The notes beneath the pieces were generated by a model. The model did not search any database, had not been told where the DNA came from, and worked only from the letters and a program-made list of their open reading frames with translations. A stretch of DNA of 64,000 nucleotides from Polynucleobacter sp. AP-Melu-500A-A1 (GTDB taxonomy: Bacteria > Pseudomonadota > Gammaproteobacteria > Burkholderiales > Burkholderiaceae), in assembly GCF_018882125.1 (NCBI RefSeq), contig NZ_JACVOZ010000005.1, forward strand, positions 1-64,000. The letters run 5' to 3'. How positions within the stretch are numbered: the stretch's first letter is position 1; each line of letters starts with the position of its first letter. Below, piece by piece: positions 18,494-29,932 of this stretch. A program made the translations under genes and the position numbers.

Positions 18494-19471
18494 ATGGCTG
18501 TATTTACCCCGATTGAATTAAGCGACATCTCTGACTGGATTTCTCGTGACTTCAATATCGGCCTAGCCACAGAACTGCGCGGCATCCATGGTGGTATCGA
18601 AAATTCGAATTTCTTTCTAGATACCGAACTTGATGGAAAAAAACAGGAATACGTTCTCACTATTTTTGAGCGCCTATCTGCAGAGCAACTACCCTACTAC
18701 TTGGAGTTGATGCGTCATTTGGCGATCCAAGGCATTCCCGTTCCCAAACCCATTAAGAACAAGCAGGGGCAGATATTGTTCTCCCTCAAAGGCAAACCCG
18801 CGGCTATTGTTACTAAGCTCCCAGGTTTATCTCGCCTGCAGCCCAAAGCTAAGCATTGCGCCCTTGTAGGCGAGATGCTCGCGAAGATGCATCTTGCAGG
18901 CAAGGATTTTTCTAAGCCTCAAGAAAACTTACGCAGCCTTGGATGGTGGCAAAAAACGGTTCCGCTGGTGCTGCCTCACTTAGATCCTGCTCAACAAGAA
19001 TTGCTCAGCACTGAATTATCAATTCAAGAACAATTTTTTGGCTCTAGCCAATATGCTTTGCTTCCTGCTGGAGCAAGTCATTGTGATTTATTTAGGGATA
19101 ACGTATTGTTTGACCCTAAAGGTGCGGCCGATAGCGCAAATGATCATTTAGGTGGCTTCTTTGATTTTTATTTTGCCGGCACAGACAAGTGGCTTTTCGA
19201 TTTAGCAGTAACGGCGAATGATTGGTGCCTTACTGATAATAAACAAGATTTAGATCCAGAACGTTTAACTGCCTTGATGAACGCATATCAATCTGTACGT
19301 CCACTGACAACAGAAGAGCAAGCTAGTTGGTCCTTGATGTTACGTGCTGCAGCACTACGTTTTTGGATTTCACGCCTCTGGGATTTCTATTTACCGCGCG
19401 ATGCCCAAATGTTGACACCGCATGACCCTACACACTTCGAACACATTCTCTTAAGCCGACGCTCACTATGA
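18494..19471 (+). CDS. thrB: Homoserine kinase (APH-fold type)
   Basis: The 325-residue protein begins MAVFTPIELSDISDWISRDF and has GGIENSNFFL, both typical of the aminoglycoside-phosphotransferase-like homoserine kinase of betaproteobacteria, which is unrelated to the GHMP-type E. coli ThrB. The kinase catalytic loop is SHCDLFRDNVLFD (H-x-D...N). It phosphorylates homoserine for threonine synthesis. Its stop overlaps the ATG of the next gene (ATGA), which points to coupled translation. Confidence 0.92.
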   Translation: MAVFTPIELSDISDWISRDFNIGLATELRGIHGGIENSNFFLDTELDGKKQEYVLTIFERLSAEQLPYYLELMRHLAIQGIPVPKPIKNKQGQILFSLKGKPAAIVTKLPGLSRLQPKAKHCALVGEMLAKMHLAGKDFSKPQENLRSLGWWQKTVPLVLPHLDPAQQELLSTELSIQEQFFGSSQYALLPAGASHCDLFRDNVLFDPKGAADSANDHLGGFFDFYFAGTDKWLFDLAVTANDWCLTDNKQDLDPERLTALMNAYQSVRPLTTEEQASWSLMLRAAALRFWISRLWDFYLPRDAQMLTPHDPTHFEHILLSRRSL

Positions 19472-20244
19472 AACTCAATACTGTTGCACCCAAAGAAGGT
19501 TATACCTGGATACGGCAAGGAATTTGGCTCTTTAAACAAAGTCCATTGGGCTTTTTAATGTTGATCTTCATGTACGTTTTTGCTGCCCAGCTAGCCGTCA
19601 TCGTTCCAGTGATTGGGGTATTTGCTGTGCTGATACTGACACCCACCTTATCGGTCGGTTTTCTGACGGCCTGTCGCCAAGCGATTCAAAAAGAACGTAT
19701 TCGGCCGATGGTATATCTGGTTGCCTTGCAATCTACTCCCCTTATTCGTAAACGCATTTTGCAGTTGGGCTTGGTATACGCCGCACTCATCCTAACGCTT
19801 AGCTTTACTCTCAGTCTCGTAGTTGATTTTGAGTTGCTCTTACCACTCATGACAAGTGATAAAGCCATCACTCCGGAGGCGCTGCGCCAAATTTATTTAG
19901 TCTTATTTTTTGGTGCGCTTCTTTATATCCCAATAGCAATGTTGATGTGGTTCTCGCCCGTCCTCATTACCTGGTCTGATATGTCAGTAGCTCAAGCGCT
20001 ATTTTCTAGCGCACTTGCTTGCTGGTCAAATCGTAGTGCATTCTTTTTGTATCTTGCTATTTGGAGTGCTGTTTTGATTGGTCTACCGCTCACGGTGGGC
20101 ATGACATTTGATGCGCTCAATTTAGGTCAGGCAGCCTCATTTGTGATCGCGCCCATCTCCATGGCAGGTTTGACGATCATGCATTGCTCATTCTTTGCAA
20201 GCTGGAAAGCTTGCTTTACTGAGGATGAAGTATTGCCAGTCTAA
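19468..20244 (+). CDS. BPSS1780-like multi-pass membrane protein
   Basis: This 258-residue protein has about six hydrophobic segments and a start (GYTWIRQGIWLFKQSPLGF) like the BPSS1780 family of betaproteobacterial membrane proteins that neighbour thrB. The function of the family is not known. It overlaps thrB by four bases and ends 12 bases from the convergent uvrD gene, with no hairpin terminator seen between them. Confidence 0.85.
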   Translation: MKLNTVAPKEGYTWIRQGIWLFKQSPLGFLMLIFMYVFAAQLAVIVPVIGVFAVLILTPTLSVGFLTACRQAIQKERIRPMVYLVALQSTPLIRKRILQLGLVYAALILTLSFTLSLVVDFELLLPLMTSDKAITPEALRQIYLVLFFGALLYIPIAMLMWFSPVLITWSDMSVAQALFSSALACWSNRSAFFLYLAIWSAVLIGLPLTVGMTFDALNLGQAASFVIAPISMAGLTIMHCSFFASWKACFTEDEVLPV

Positions 20245-20256
20245 GTGGGATTAAGC

Positions 20257-22620
20257 TCAGTCGATTGCTGCTAACTTTGCAATACTGAGCTGCAACCACT
20301 TCACACCGTGGCGCTTAAAGTTCACTTGCGCTCTGGCATCTGTATCAACACCCTCTAAGCCAGTCACGCGACCTTCACCAAACTTGGTATGAAATACATT
20401 CTGACCAATGGTAAATGGGTAATCTCCCCTAGGTGGCGCAACCAATCTCCTCACTTCAGTAGAGGCTGAGCCAATCCTTTTTGTAGGCCTTGGTCGCTCA
20501 CTGCCTGAATCAAAAAAATCATTAGACTCATATTCGCGTTGACGCGTATAGCCATCTTGCCAAGTAGACCCTGATCTAGTACTGCCGCCCCATCGCGCAT
20601 CTTTTGCTTTAGGGGTTAGCCACTTTAAAGACTCTTCAGGCAACTCTTCAAGGAAGCGAGATGGCATGTTGTAGCGCACTTGACCGTGCAACATGCGTGA
20701 TTGAGTATGTGAGAGATATAAACGCTCTTTGGCTCGTGTAATTGCCACATACATCAAGCGGCGCTCTTCCTCTAAGCCATTTTGCTCATTCACACTATTC
20801 TCATGTGGAAACAAACCTTCTTCTAGCCCAGTAATAAAGACGGAGGTAAATTCCAGACCCTTGGCAGAATGCACTGTCATGAGTTGTACGGCATCTTGTC
20901 CAGCTTGTGCCTGGTTATCGCCCGCCTCTAAGGAGGCATGAGACAGGAAAGCAGCTAGCGGTGATACCTCCACTGCTCCTGGCGCATTCTCACCTGGCAA
21001 CATGGCTGCCGCAGCATCCTGACCATAACCTTCTTCCGCGATAAATGCGGTAGCAGCATTAATTAATTCTTGTAAGTTCTCAACGCGATCCTGGCCTTCA
21101 CGCTCTGTCAAATAATGCTGTATCAGACCACTGTGCTGAATGACAAACTCGACTGTTTCAGGCAGGGTATTGTGGCGAGTGGCTTCGCGCATATGATCTA
21201 CTAAGCGCACAAACCCGCCTAGTGCTGCGCCTGCCTTACCCTCTAGGGACGAGGCTGCTAAATACAAAGAGCACTGTTGACTTCGGGCAGCATCTTGCAA
21301 GGCCTCAATGGATCTTGCACCAATCCCACGCGTTGGAAAATTAACGACTCTCGAAAATGAAGTGTCATCGTTAGGATTTTCAAGTAGGCGTAAATAAGCC
21401 AGTGCATGTTTAATTTCTGCGCGCTCGAAGAATCGCAAGCCACCATATACACGATACGGAATACCAGCAGAAAATAATGCGTGTTCAATGATGCGGGATT
21501 GCGCGTTACTCCGATAAAGTAAAGCAATCTCAGTACGTTTGATACCGCTACCGACCAATGCTTTGATTTCATCGATAAGCCAAGCAGCCTCGGCATGATC
21601 GCTAGGTGCATCGTAGATACGGACCGGCTCACCATGTCCAGCATCCGTGCGTAGGTTCTTTCCTAGGCGTTCTGAATTATTTGCAATCAAGTGATTTGCG
21701 GTATCCAGAATGTGGCCATGGGAGCGATAGTTCTGCTCCAGCTTCACCATCATGGGATGGTATTGCTTTTCATAGAGACGCATATTCTCAACATCTGCTC
21801 CGCGGAAAGCATAAATACTTTGATCGTCATCACCCACCGCAAAAACTGAGCTACTACCCATGCCACTGACATTGATGCGACTAGCATCATGCCCAGACAA
21901 TAATTTGAGCCAAGCATATTGCAAGGCATTGGTATCTTGAAACTCATCAATCAATATATGACGAAAGCGTTCTTGATAATGCGTCCGAATGGGCTCACTG
22001 TGTTTGAGTAATTCATAGCTACGCAATAGGAGTTCAGCAAAATCAACTACCCCTTCACGTTGGCATTGCTCATCATAGGCAGCATATAGTTGCGCCATCT
22101 TCGCCTGAAAATCATCTCCTACCGATAAATCCTTGGCGCGCTGGCCACGCTCTTTCGCGTGTGCAATAAAGTACTGCAGTTGCTTAGGTGGATATTTCTC
22201 ATCATCGACTTTTAAGCCCTTGAGAAGTCGCTTAATGGCGGATAACTGATCCTGAGTGTCCAGAATCTGAAAAGTAGAAGGTAAACCTGCTTCTTTATGA
22301 TGGGCTCGCAATAAACGATTGCAAAGTCCATGGAAAGTGCCTATCCACATTCCACGGGTATTAATGGGCAACATCGCACTTAGGCGAAGCATCATCTCTT
22401 TAGCAGCCTTATTGGTAAAGGTCACTGCCAAGACTCCAATGGGGGAAACTTGTCCGGTTTGGATGAGCCAAGCGATACGGGTAGTGAGTACGCGCGTCTT
22501 TCCGCTGCCTGCACCAGCCAAAATCATGGCGGATTGGGCCTGGCCATTTTCATTGATGGGCGGGAGGGTTACTGCCTCGCGCTGTTCTGGATTGAGGTTC
22601 GCGAGCAAGTCTGAGTACAT
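20257..22620 (-). CDS. uvrD: ATP-dependent DNA helicase UvrD (Rep/UvrD family)
   Basis: This 787-residue superfamily-1 helicase works in nucleotide-excision and mismatch repair. Motif Q and Walker A are near the N-terminus ([24 protein letters not shown]). Then come DEFQDTN (motif II), [13 protein letters not shown] (III), LEQNYRS (IV), [10 protein letters not shown] (V) and [13 protein letters not shown] (VI). A C-terminal Tudor-like segment ([14 protein letters not shown]) is typical of UvrD/PcrA rather than Rep. The start lies 24 bases from the divergent valS start. Confidence 0.95.
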   Translation of the reverse strand: MYSDLLANLNPEQREAVTLPPINENGQAQSAMILAGAGSGKTRVLTTRIAWLIQTGQVSPIGVLAVTFTNKAAKEMMLRLSAMLPINTRGMWIGTFHGLCNRLLRAHHKEAGLPSTFQILDTQDQLSAIKRLLKGLKVDDEKYPPKQLQYFIAHAKERGQRAKDLSVGDDFQAKMAQLYAAYDEQCQREGVVDFAELLLRSYELLKHSEPIRTHYQERFRHILIDEFQDTNALQYAWLKLLSGHDASRINVSGMGSSSVFAVGDDDQSIYAFRGADVENMRLYEKQYHPMMVKLEQNYRSHGHILDTANHLIANNSERLGKNLRTDAGHGEPVRIYDAPSDHAEAAWLIDEIKALVGSGIKRTEIALLYRSNAQSRIIEHALFSAGIPYRVYGGLRFFERAEIKHALAYLRLLENPNDDTSFSRVVNFPTRGIGARSIEALQDAARSQQCSLYLAASSLEGKAGAALGGFVRLVDHMREATRHNTLPETVEFVIQHSGLIQHYLTEREGQDRVENLQELINAATAFIAEEGYGQDAAAAMLPGENAPGAVEVSPLAAFLSHASLEAGDNQAQAGQDAVQLMTVHSAKGLEFTSVFITGLEEGLFPHENSVNEQNGLEEERRLMYVAITRAKERLYLSHTQSRMLHGQVRYNMPSRFLEELPEESLKWLTPKAKDARWGGSTRSGSTWQDGYTRQREYESNDFFDSGSERPRPTKRIGSASTEVRRLVAPPRGDYPFTIGQNVFHTKFGEGRVTGLEGVDTDARAQVNFKRHGVKWLQLSIAKLAAID

Positions 22621-22628
22621 CGTCCCAA

Positions 22629-22635
22629 TTATAAT
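22629..22635. promoter_or_regulatory. Symmetric bidirectional -10 element between uvrD and valS
   Basis: The 24-base gap contains AATTATAATT, a palindrome that gives TATAAT on both strands: 22630-22635 on plus and 22634-22629 on minus. The -10 boxes end nine bases before the valS ATG and eight before the uvrD ATG, and neither start has a ribosome binding site. -35 boxes are poor on both sides. This fits a shared promoter giving leaderless mRNAs; it is inference from sequence alone. Confidence 0.45.
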
Positions 22636-22644
22636 TTGCCTCTT

Positions 22645-25536
22645 ATGCCAAATGCCTCAAATACCCCTAATTCTTCGGCGACCAGTTCGGTAGACGAACT
22701 CGCCAAATCATACGAACCTGCTCCGATTGAAGCCTATTGGGGTCCAGAGTGGGAACGTAGAGGTATTGCTGATGCCAGCATGGATCCCAACAAGGGTGAT
22801 TTTTCCATTCAGCTGCCACCCCCCAATGTCACTGGCACCCTTCACATGGGTCATGCCTTTAATCAAACCATCATGGATGGCTTGATTCGTCATGCTCGTA
22901 TGTCTGGACAAAATACTCTCTGGGTACCAGGCACTGATCACGCAGGTATTGCCACGCAAATTGTGGTGGAACGTCAACTCGATGCACAAAAAGTTTCTCG
23001 CCATGATTTGGGTCGTGAGAAATTTTTAGAAAAAGTATGGGAGTGGAAAGAAACTTCTGGAAATACGATTACTCGACAAATTCGTCGCCTTGGTGCATCG
23101 ATTGATTGGGGTAAAGAATATTTCACGATGGACAGCAAAATGTCCGAAGCGGTAGTAGAAGTATTTGTACGACTTCATGAGCAAGGTTTAATTTATCGCG
23201 GCAAGCGTTTAGTGAACTGGGATCCTGTATTGGGTACCGCTGTTTCTGATCTTGAGGTAGTCAGCGAAGAAGAAGATGGTTCGATGTGGCATATCCGCTA
23301 CCCATTGACTGATGGTTCAGGACATCTCACGGTTGCTACTACTCGCCCAGAAACCTTACTGGGTGACGTTGCAGTCATGGTAAACCCAGAAGATGAACGC
23401 TATAAACATCTGATTGGTAAATCTGTAAATCTGCCCTTATGCAATCGTGAAATTCCGATCATTGCCGATGACTATGTAGATGCGAACTTTGGTACCGGTG
23501 TCGTGAAAGTGACTCCTGCACATGACTTTAATGACTATGCGGTTGGGCAACGTCACCAATTGCCACTCATCAATATCCTTACCTTGGATGCGAAGATTAA
23601 TGAGAATGCGCCTGCCGTGTACCAAGGCTTGGAACGTTTTACCGCTCGCAAACAAATCGTTGCTGATCTTGAGAATACTGGGCTATTAGAAAAAGTACAG
23701 CCCCATAAACTGATGGTACCGCGCGGCGATCGTACGCAAACTATTATCGAGCCGATGCTCACAGATCAGTGGTTTGTGGCGATGTCCAAACCGAGTCCAG
23801 ATAACCAATATCAACCGGGTTCATCCATTGCTGGCGCCGCTTTAGATGCAGTCACTAAAGGAGACATCAAGCTTGTTCCAGAAAACTGGATTAACACCTA
23901 TACCCAGTGGTTAGAAAATATTCAAGACTGGTGCATCTCTCGTCAACTCTGGTGGGGCCATCAAATCCCCGCTTGGTATGGTGATGATGGGCAAATCTAT
24001 GTCGCGCGCTCGGAAGAGGACGCTAGAGCTCAGGCTACAAAAGCTGGCTATACCGGCTCACTCATTCGCGATCCTGATGTTCTCGATACCTGGTTCAGCT
24101 CTGCATTAGTACCTTTTAGCTCCCTGGGCTGGCCAGAGAAAACCCCGGCCCTCGAACATTTCTTACCCTCATCCGTATTGGTGACAGGTTTTGACATCAT
24201 CTTCTTCTGGGTTGCTCGCATGGTCATGATGACCTGCCACTTCACCGGCAAAGTACCCTTCCATACCGTCTATGTTCATGGCTTAGTAAGAGATGCTGAA
24301 GGCCAGAAGATGAGTAAGTCCAAAGGCAATACCTTGGATCCAATTGATTTGATTGATGGCATTGAGATTGAAGAGCTTGTTGGCAAAAGAACTTCTGGCT
24401 TGATGAATCCAAAACAAGCTGAGAGTATTAGTAAGAAAACTAAAAAAGAGTTTCCGGCAGGTATACCTGCCTTTGGAACAGATGCTTTGCGCTTTACCTT
24501 TGCCTCATTGGCCTCCTTAGGTCGCAATATCAACTTTGATCAAAAGCGCTGTGAAGGCTATCGTAACTTTTGTAACAAATTGTGGAACGCCACACGCTTT
24601 GTGTTGATGAATTGCCCAGGTAGCGACGAAGATAATGGCTTTACTCCATGCGATCAGCAGTGCGGCCCTGATGGCTATTTAGATTTCTCTCCAGCGGATA
24701 AATGGATTGTGTCGATTTTGCAAAAAACTGAGGCTGATGTTGCCAAAGGGTTTGAGAACTATCGCTTTGACAATATTGCTAGCAGCATCTATCAATTCGT
24801 TTGGGATGAATACTGCGACTGGTATTTAGAGTTAGCTAAGGTGCAGTTGCAAACAGGGACACCTGCACAGCAACGCGCTACTCGCCGCACTTTATTGCGC
24901 GTGCTTGAAACCATTCTGCGTATGGCCCACCCACTCATTCCCTTTATTACAGAAACCTTGTGGCAAACCGTTGCACCCAAAACTGGCAAAGCGATTGCCG
25001 ATCAAGAAAAGCAAACCATTGCACTCCAAACATATCCTGTTGCACAGCTTGATAAAGTCGATGTAAAAAGCGAAGCTTGGGTCACCCAAATTAAATCGAT
25101 TGTGGATACTTGCAGAAATCTGCGTGGAGAAATGCAAGTGCCTCCAGGTCAAAAAGTGCCGCTTTGGATTAGTGGGTCTGAAGCCTTCCTGCAAAAAGCG
25201 ACTCCCTATCTTTTGGCCTTGGCTAAGCTTTCTGAGGTCAAGATCTACAGCGATGAATCCGCTCTTGAGAAAGAGGCCCCAGGGGCACCAATGGCCTTAG
25301 TAGGTGATTTGAAGCTCTTGCTCAAAATTGAGGTAGACGTTGCTGCAGAGCGTATTCGCCTGAGTAAAGAAATTGAACGCCTTGCTAATGAAATCAATAA
25401 AGCAAACGCTAAACTCACCAATGAAAGCTTTGTGGCTAGAGCCCCAGCTGAAGTTGTTGCCCAGGAAAAACAACGTCTTACCGGTTTTGAGCAGAACCAT
25501 CAGAAGCTTGTTGCACAATTAGAGCGACTTAAATAA
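22645..25536 (+). CDS. valS: Valyl-tRNA synthetase
   Basis: This 963-residue class I synthetase charges tRNA-Val. The HIGH motif appears as [14 protein letters not shown] near residue 57, and KMSKS is K555-S559. The CP1 editing domain lies between them ([13 protein letters not shown]). An anticodon-binding helical domain follows, then a C-terminal coiled coil ([20 protein letters not shown]) that contacts tRNA. The ATG at 22645 is chosen over a TTG at 22636. No ribosome binding site precedes it, and a TATAAT lies just upstream. It ends 14 bases before galU, which may be cotranscribed. Confidence 0.97.
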   Translation: MPNASNTPNSSATSSVDELAKSYEPAPIEAYWGPEWERRGIADASMDPNKGDFSIQLPPPNVTGTLHMGHAFNQTIMDGLIRHARMSGQNTLWVPGTDHAGIATQIVVERQLDAQKVSRHDLGREKFLEKVWEWKETSGNTITRQIRRLGASIDWGKEYFTMDSKMSEAVVEVFVRLHEQGLIYRGKRLVNWDPVLGTAVSDLEVVSEEEDGSMWHIRYPLTDGSGHLTVATTRPETLLGDVAVMVNPEDERYKHLIGKSVNLPLCNREIPIIADDYVDANFGTGVVKVTPAHDFNDYAVGQRHQLPLINILTLDAKINENAPAVYQGLERFTARKQIVADLENTGLLEKVQPHKLMVPRGDRTQTIIEPMLTDQWFVAMSKPSPDNQYQPGSSIAGAALDAVTKGDIKLVPENWINTYTQWLENIQDWCISRQLWWGHQIPAWYGDDGQIYVARSEEDARAQATKAGYTGSLIRDPDVLDTWFSSALVPFSSLGWPEKTPALEHFLPSSVLVTGFDIIFFWVARMVMMTCHFTGKVPFHTVYVHGLVRDAEGQKMSKSKGNTLDPIDLIDGIEIEELVGKRTSGLMNPKQAESISKKTKKEFPAGIPAFGTDALRFTFASLASLGRNINFDQKRCEGYRNFCNKLWNATRFVLMNCPGSDEDNGFTPCDQQCGPDGYLDFSPADKWIVSILQKTEADVAKGFENYRFDNIASSIYQFVWDEYCDWYLELAKVQLQTGTPAQQRATRRTLLRVLETILRMAHPLIPFITETLWQTVAPKTGKAIADQEKQTIALQTYPVAQLDKVDVKSEAWVTQIKSIVDTCRNLRGEMQVPPGQKVPLWISGSEAFLQKATPYLLALAKLSEVKIYSDESALEKEAPGAPMALVGDLKLLLKIEVDVAAERIRLSKEIERLANEINKANAKLTNESFVARAPAEVVAQEKQRLTGFEQNHQKLVAQLERLK

Positions 25537-25550
25537 AGATTGGATCCAAA

Positions 25551-26435
25551 ATGCCTTTAAGCACCAAAGCCATTACTAAAGCAGTTTTTCCAGTTGCCGG
25601 ACTAGGCACCCGCTTTTTGCCAGCTACCAAGGCGAGCCCAAAAGAAATGCTCAATGTGGTCGACAAGCCCTTAATTCAGTACGCAGTAGAAGAAGCGATT
25701 GCTGCCGGCATCACTGAGATGATTTTTGTTACCGGCCGCAGCAAACGTGCGATTGAAGATCACTTTGATAAAGCCTATGAGCTTGAGGCAGAACTTGAGG
25801 CTAAAAATAAACAGGCTTTGCTCGAAATCGTTCGCAGCGTAAAGCCAAGTCACGTAGATTGCGTATATGTCCGTCAACCAGAAGCACTTGGCTTAGGCCA
25901 CGCCGTTTTATGTGCAGAAAAATTAGTGCGCGATGAACCTTTTGCCATCATCTTGGCAGATGACTTATTGGATGGGCAACCTCCAGTACTTAAGCAGATG
26001 CTAAAAGTATTTGAAGAGCAAAACGGATCTGTATTGGCGGTTGAGAAGATTGATCCTGCCAAGAGTAGTTCTTACGGTATCGTTGACGGCCTCGAAGTAG
26101 CTAAAGGCATCTATCGTCTTCAGGGTATCGTAGAGAAGCCTCAACCTAAAGATGCTCCATCCAACTTGGCAGTTGTGGGGCGCTATGTATTGTCATCTGA
26201 TATTTTTAGCCACATCCGCAATCTCAAGCCTGGTGCAGGCGGAGAAATTCAACTCACTGATGCGATCGCTTCATTATTGAAGGTGGAGCCGGTCTTTGCT
26301 TATGAATATGATGGTGTGCGCTTTGACTGCGGTAGCAAATTAGGCTATCTCAAGGCTTCAGTAGAATTTGCATTGCGCCATCCAGAGGTAGCGGCAGATT
26401 TTGCAGCGTATTTAAAAAGCCGTTCACTCACTTAA
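25551..26435 (+). CDS. galU: UTP-glucose-1-phosphate uridylyltransferase
   Basis: The 294-residue enzyme makes UDP-glucose for cell-surface polysaccharides. The nucleotide-binding start [20 protein letters not shown] is diagnostic, with further blocks [22 protein letters not shown] and [10 protein letters not shown]. The length fits GalU. It follows valS by 14 bases on the same strand. A 30-base gap without a clear terminator separates it from the convergent tusA-like gene. Confidence 0.96.
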   Translation: MPLSTKAITKAVFPVAGLGTRFLPATKASPKEMLNVVDKPLIQYAVEEAIAAGITEMIFVTGRSKRAIEDHFDKAYELEAELEAKNKQALLEIVRSVKPSHVDCVYVRQPEALGLGHAVLCAEKLVRDEPFAIILADDLLDGQPPVLKQMLKVFEEQNGSVLAVEKIDPAKSSSYGIVDGLEVAKGIYRLQGIVEKPQPKDAPSNLAVVGRYVLSSDIFSHIRNLKPGAGGEIQLTDAIASLLKVEPVFAYEYDGVRFDCGSKLGYLKASVEFALRHPEVAADFAAYLKSRSLT

Positions 26436-26465
26436 GGCTGTATTGCAAACTGCTGTGTTTACTGC

Positions 26466-26705
26466 TTATCGTCTCTTCATATAGAAGACCAGCACTTCGC
26501 CTTCGGTAGTGCTGGCAATCAATTCGTTACCAGTCTGCTTAGCAAAAGCTGGAAAGTCATGGGCTGCCCCTGCATCCGTTGCCTTAATCTTTAAGACTTC
26601 ACCCGACTGCATTGTGGCTAAGGCTTTTTTAGTACGCAAAATGGGTAGCGGGCAGTTCATACCAATCGCATCTACTTCAGCATTAAAAACGATATCTAGA
26701 CTCAT
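26466..26705 (-). CDS. TusA-family sulfur carrier protein
   Basis: This 79-residue protein has the CPLP signature ([15 protein letters not shown]) whose Cys carries persulfide sulfur. In E. coli TusA passes sulfur to the 2-thiolation of tRNA wobble uridines; other family members serve different sulfur routes. Its start overlaps the alaS stop as ATGA, so it is translated with alaS. The link of alaS to a tRNA-thiolation carrier would make sense, but I see no other tus genes here. Confidence 0.9.
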   Translation of the reverse strand: MSLDIVFNAEVDAIGMNCPLPILRTKKALATMQSGEVLKIKATDAGAAHDFPAFAKQTGNELIASTTEGEVLVFYMKRR

Positions 26706-29326
26706 TTGCTAGCCACCCAATCTTTAACGCCAGCTAGTGCGGCGTTAATCTTGCTTGGGTCATTACCACCAGCCATTGCCATTTCAGGCTTACCGCCACC
26801 CTTACCACCAACTTGTTGCGCAACAAAGTTCACTAAATCCCCGGCCTTGACTTTAGCAATTGAGTCAGCGGTAACGCCAGCAATCAAGCTCACCTTATCG
26901 CCCTGTACAGAAGCCAAGACAATTGCAGCAGTCTTTAATTTGGTTTTAAGTGCGTCCATGGTTTCCCGTAAAACTTGTGCATCTGCACCGTCTAAGCGAA
27001 CTGCAAGAACCTTTAATCCATCGACGTCGATTGCTTGACTCGCTAACTCATCGCCCTGGCTTGCAGCCAATTTCGAGTTGGCTTTTTCTAATTCACGCTC
27101 CGCCTGACGCAATGCATCTTGCAGCTGAGTAACACGATTAACCAAGTCCCCTGGATGGGTTTTGAGAATCGTTGCCGCCTCATTCACTCTATCTTCCAAG
27201 CCCTGTAAAAATTGCAGGGCGTTATAACCAGTAATGGCTTCCACGCGACGAATACCAGCAGCTACACCACTTTCAGAAATAATCTTCAAGCTACCAATGT
27301 CGCCAGTCCGCGCTACGTGGGTACCGCCACACAATTCCTTAGAGCTACCAATCTCGAGAACGCGCACCTCATCGCCATATTTCTCACCGAAGAGCATCAT
27401 GGCGCCAGTCTTTTGTGCATCCTCTAAAGACATGACCTTACCTGAAGTAGCGCTGTTTTCTAAAATTTCACGATTCACAATATCTTCTATACGGCGAATC
27501 TGTCCTGCTGTCACGGGTGCATTGTGTGTAAAGTCAAAACGGGTTTTGCCAGCATCAACTAAAGATCCCTTTTGCTGCACATGATCACCTAAGACCTCAC
27601 GGAGAGCCTTATGCAAAATATGGGTTGCGCTGTGATTGCGCATGATATCGATCCGCTGGGAACTATCCACCAGGGCATTTAATGCATCACCCACTTTAAT
27701 TTCACCTTCAAGCACTTCACCTTGGTGTCCAAAGACATCTGCCTGAATCTTGAAAGTATCATCCACACCAAAGCGCACTGTTTCATTACGCAGTTCACCC
27801 TTATCGCCGACCTGCCCGCCAGACTCAGCATAGAAAGGGGTGTTATCTAAGACGATCACTGCCGCATCACCTGCTTTCACAGACTGCACTTGCGTACCAT
27901 CTACATACAGAGCAGTCACTTTTGCACCCTCGTGCTTCAAGGTGTCATAACCATGAAACTGGGTAGGTTTGCCTTTGTATTCCAAGCCTTGAGCTACTTT
28001 AAATTTACCAGCAGCACGTGCTTGATCCCGCTGCTTTTGCATAGCTACTTCAAAACCTTCTGCATCTACAGTAACGCCACGCTCACGACAAACGTCAGCC
28101 GTTAAATCCAATGGGAACCCAAAAGTATCATGCAAGCGGAAAGCAGTGTCACCATCAACCACTTTTGCACCACCGGCTAAAGCGCCTTCTAAAATCTCCA
28201 TACCATTGGCGATCGTTTGGAAGAAGCGCTCTTCTTCTTGCTTGAGTACATCACTTACTTTGTCTTGTGCTGCACGTAACTCTGGATACGCATCACCCAT
28301 TTCTTTTACAAGTGCAGGAACCAATTGATAGAAGAACGGTTTGCGTGCACCCAATTTATAACCATGACGAATTGCACGACGAGCAATGCGACGCAAGACA
28401 TAACCGCGCCCTGCATTACCAGGAATCACTCCATCAACCACTACAAAACTGCAGGCACGAATATGGTCTGAAATCACTTTGAGTGATGGACTTTGCGCAT
28501 CACAGTTCTCGCCACCAGCTTGATCTACAGCATCTTTGGCAGCTTTTAATAAATTGACGAAGAGATCGATTTCATAATTGGAATGGACGTGTTGCAAGAC
28601 TGCTGCGATACGCTCTAGACCCATACCAGTATCTACGCTTGGCTTTGGCAGCGGATGCATATTGCCTGCTTCATCGCGGTTGAACTGCATGAAAACGTTA
28701 TTCCAAATTTCAATGAAGCGATCGCCATCTTCATCTGGACTTCCTGGAGGACCACCGGGAATGTGTTCACCATGGTCATAAAAAATTTCGGTGCAGGGAC
28801 CACAAGGCCCCGTATCGCCCATCATCCAGAAATTATCGGAGGCATAACGCGCACCCTTGTTATCACCAATACGAATAATGCGATCGGCAGGTACGCCTAT
28901 TTGTTTATTCCAAATCTCATATGCTTCGTCATCTTCTGCATAGATCGTGACTAAGAGTTTCTCTTTGGGTAACTTGAAAACCTGGGTCAGCAAATCCCAA
29001 GCAAATTGGATGGCATCCCGCTTGAAATAATCACCAAAAGAAAAATTACCCAACATTTCAAAAAAAGTATGGTGACGGGCGGTATAGCCTACGTTATCCA
29101 AGTCATTGTGTTTTCCACCTGCTCGAATACACTTTTGAGCGCTCGTGGCCCGGTTATAGGCTCGCTTGTCAAAACCCAAAAATACGTCTTTGAACTGATT
29201 CATGCCCGCATTCGTAAAGAGCAGGGTTGGATCATCGCCTGGCACTACGGGGCTAGAAGGGACGATTTGGTGGCCTTTTTGGGCAAAGAAGTCCAGGTAT
29301 GCCTGGCGAATTTGGGAGACTTTCAT
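26702..29326 (-). CDS. alaS: Alanyl-tRNA synthetase
   Basis: This 874-residue class II synthetase charges tRNA-Ala. The aminoacylation core opens the protein ([25 protein letters not shown]). The editing domain follows, with zinc-site residues in [11 protein letters not shown] and CGGTHV. The C-terminal DHHA1/C-Ala part includes [14 protein letters not shown]. The ATG at 29326 has no ribosome binding site; a GATAAT hexamer ends seven bases before it. It is followed by the overlapping tusA-like gene and is divergent from tctBA. Confidence 0.97.
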   Translation of the reverse strand: MKVSQIRQAYLDFFAQKGHQIVPSSPVVPGDDPTLLFTNAGMNQFKDVFLGFDKRAYNRATSAQKCIRAGGKHNDLDNVGYTARHHTFFEMLGNFSFGDYFKRDAIQFAWDLLTQVFKLPKEKLLVTIYAEDDEAYEIWNKQIGVPADRIIRIGDNKGARYASDNFWMMGDTGPCGPCTEIFYDHGEHIPGGPPGSPDEDGDRFIEIWNNVFMQFNRDEAGNMHPLPKPSVDTGMGLERIAAVLQHVHSNYEIDLFVNLLKAAKDAVDQAGGENCDAQSPSLKVISDHIRACSFVVVDGVIPGNAGRGYVLRRIARRAIRHGYKLGARKPFFYQLVPALVKEMGDAYPELRAAQDKVSDVLKQEEERFFQTIANGMEILEGALAGGAKVVDGDTAFRLHDTFGFPLDLTADVCRERGVTVDAEGFEVAMQKQRDQARAAGKFKVAQGLEYKGKPTQFHGYDTLKHEGAKVTALYVDGTQVQSVKAGDAAVIVLDNTPFYAESGGQVGDKGELRNETVRFGVDDTFKIQADVFGHQGEVLEGEIKVGDALNALVDSSQRIDIMRNHSATHILHKALREVLGDHVQQKGSLVDAGKTRFDFTHNAPVTAGQIRRIEDIVNREILENSATSGKVMSLEDAQKTGAMMLFGEKYGDEVRVLEIGSSKELCGGTHVARTGDIGSLKIISESGVAAGIRRVEAITGYNALQFLQGLEDRVNEAATILKTHPGDLVNRVTQLQDALRQAERELEKANSKLAASQGDELASQAIDVDGLKVLAVRLDGADAQVLRETMDALKTKLKTAAIVLASVQGDKVSLIAGVTADSIAKVKAGDLVNFVAQQVGGKGGGKPEMAMAGGNDPSKINAALAGVKDWVASK

Positions 29327-29333
29327 AGTAATA

Positions 29334-29374
29334 ATTATCGCATTGGCACTTGTCTAGGGCAAACCCTAGACAAG
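29334..29374 (-). promoter_or_regulatory. alaS promoter overlapped by an 11-bp perfect palindrome
   Basis: On the minus strand, TTGCCC (29362-29357) and GATAAT (29339-29334) are 17 bases apart, with TGC just before the -10 box (an extended -10). A perfect inverted repeat, CTTGTCTAGGG and CCCTAGACAAG with a 4-base loop (29349-29374), is centred over the -35 box. There is no T-run, so an operator is more likely than a terminator. E. coli AlaRS is known to bind a palindrome at its own promoter, which makes autoregulation a reasonable hypothesis here. Confidence 0.6.
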
Positions 29375-29451
29375 ATACCCCTATCGTGGCTTACAATCGC
29401 ACAACACCAATAAATAGATCGGCAATGATGTCGATAAATTAGGAGCAAAAC

Positions 29452-29913
29452 TTGAAAATTCGTAACCAACGGGATTTTGGGGCTGGAATCATGTATATGG
29501 TTATCGGCCTCTTCTTCACCTTCATTGCTACTCAATATCAATATGGCACAGCAGCCAAGATGGGACCTGGTTATTTCCCTTTCTGGCTAGGCATTTTGAT
29601 GACCCTTCTAGGTCTATTGGTTTTTGTGAAATCCTTTAGTGCTAAAGCTGCGATTGAATCGATTCCCAAATTCAACTGGCGCATTATTGTCCAGATTACT
29701 GGCGCTGTTGTGCTCTATGGTCTGCTCCTTCCTAGAATGGGCTTTTTAGTTGCGGTAGTGGTTTTGGTATTTGTTTCTGCAAGCGCTAGCAAGGAATTTA
29801 CTTGGAAGGGCACCGCAATTAATGCTGCATTCTTAGTAACCTTTACTTATTCCGTGTTTGTACTGGGCTTAAAGCTCCAGTTCCCACTCTTGCCAGTCTT
29901 CTTACAACAATAA
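29452..29913 (+). CDS. tctB: Tripartite tricarboxylate transporter small membrane subunit TctB
   Basis: The 153-residue protein has four hydrophobic segments (near residues 12-28, 39-57, 80-98 and 122-145) and the early block MGPGYFPFWLGILM typical of TctB. With TctA it forms the inner-membrane part of a solute-receptor-dependent importer of tricarboxylates or similar acids. The start is a TTG at 29452 with AGGAG well placed upstream; the next Met (residue 11) lies within the first hydrophobic part. tctA follows after 19 bases. Confidence 0.92.
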   Translation: MKIRNQRDFGAGIMYMVIGLFFTFIATQYQYGTAAKMGPGYFPFWLGILMTLLGLLVFVKSFSAKAAIESIPKFNWRIIVQITGAVVLYGLLLPRMGFLVAVVVLVFVSASASKEFTWKGTAINAAFLVTFTYSVFVLGLKLQFPLLPVFLQQ

Positions 29914-29932
29914 CGAACCGAGAAACTACAAA

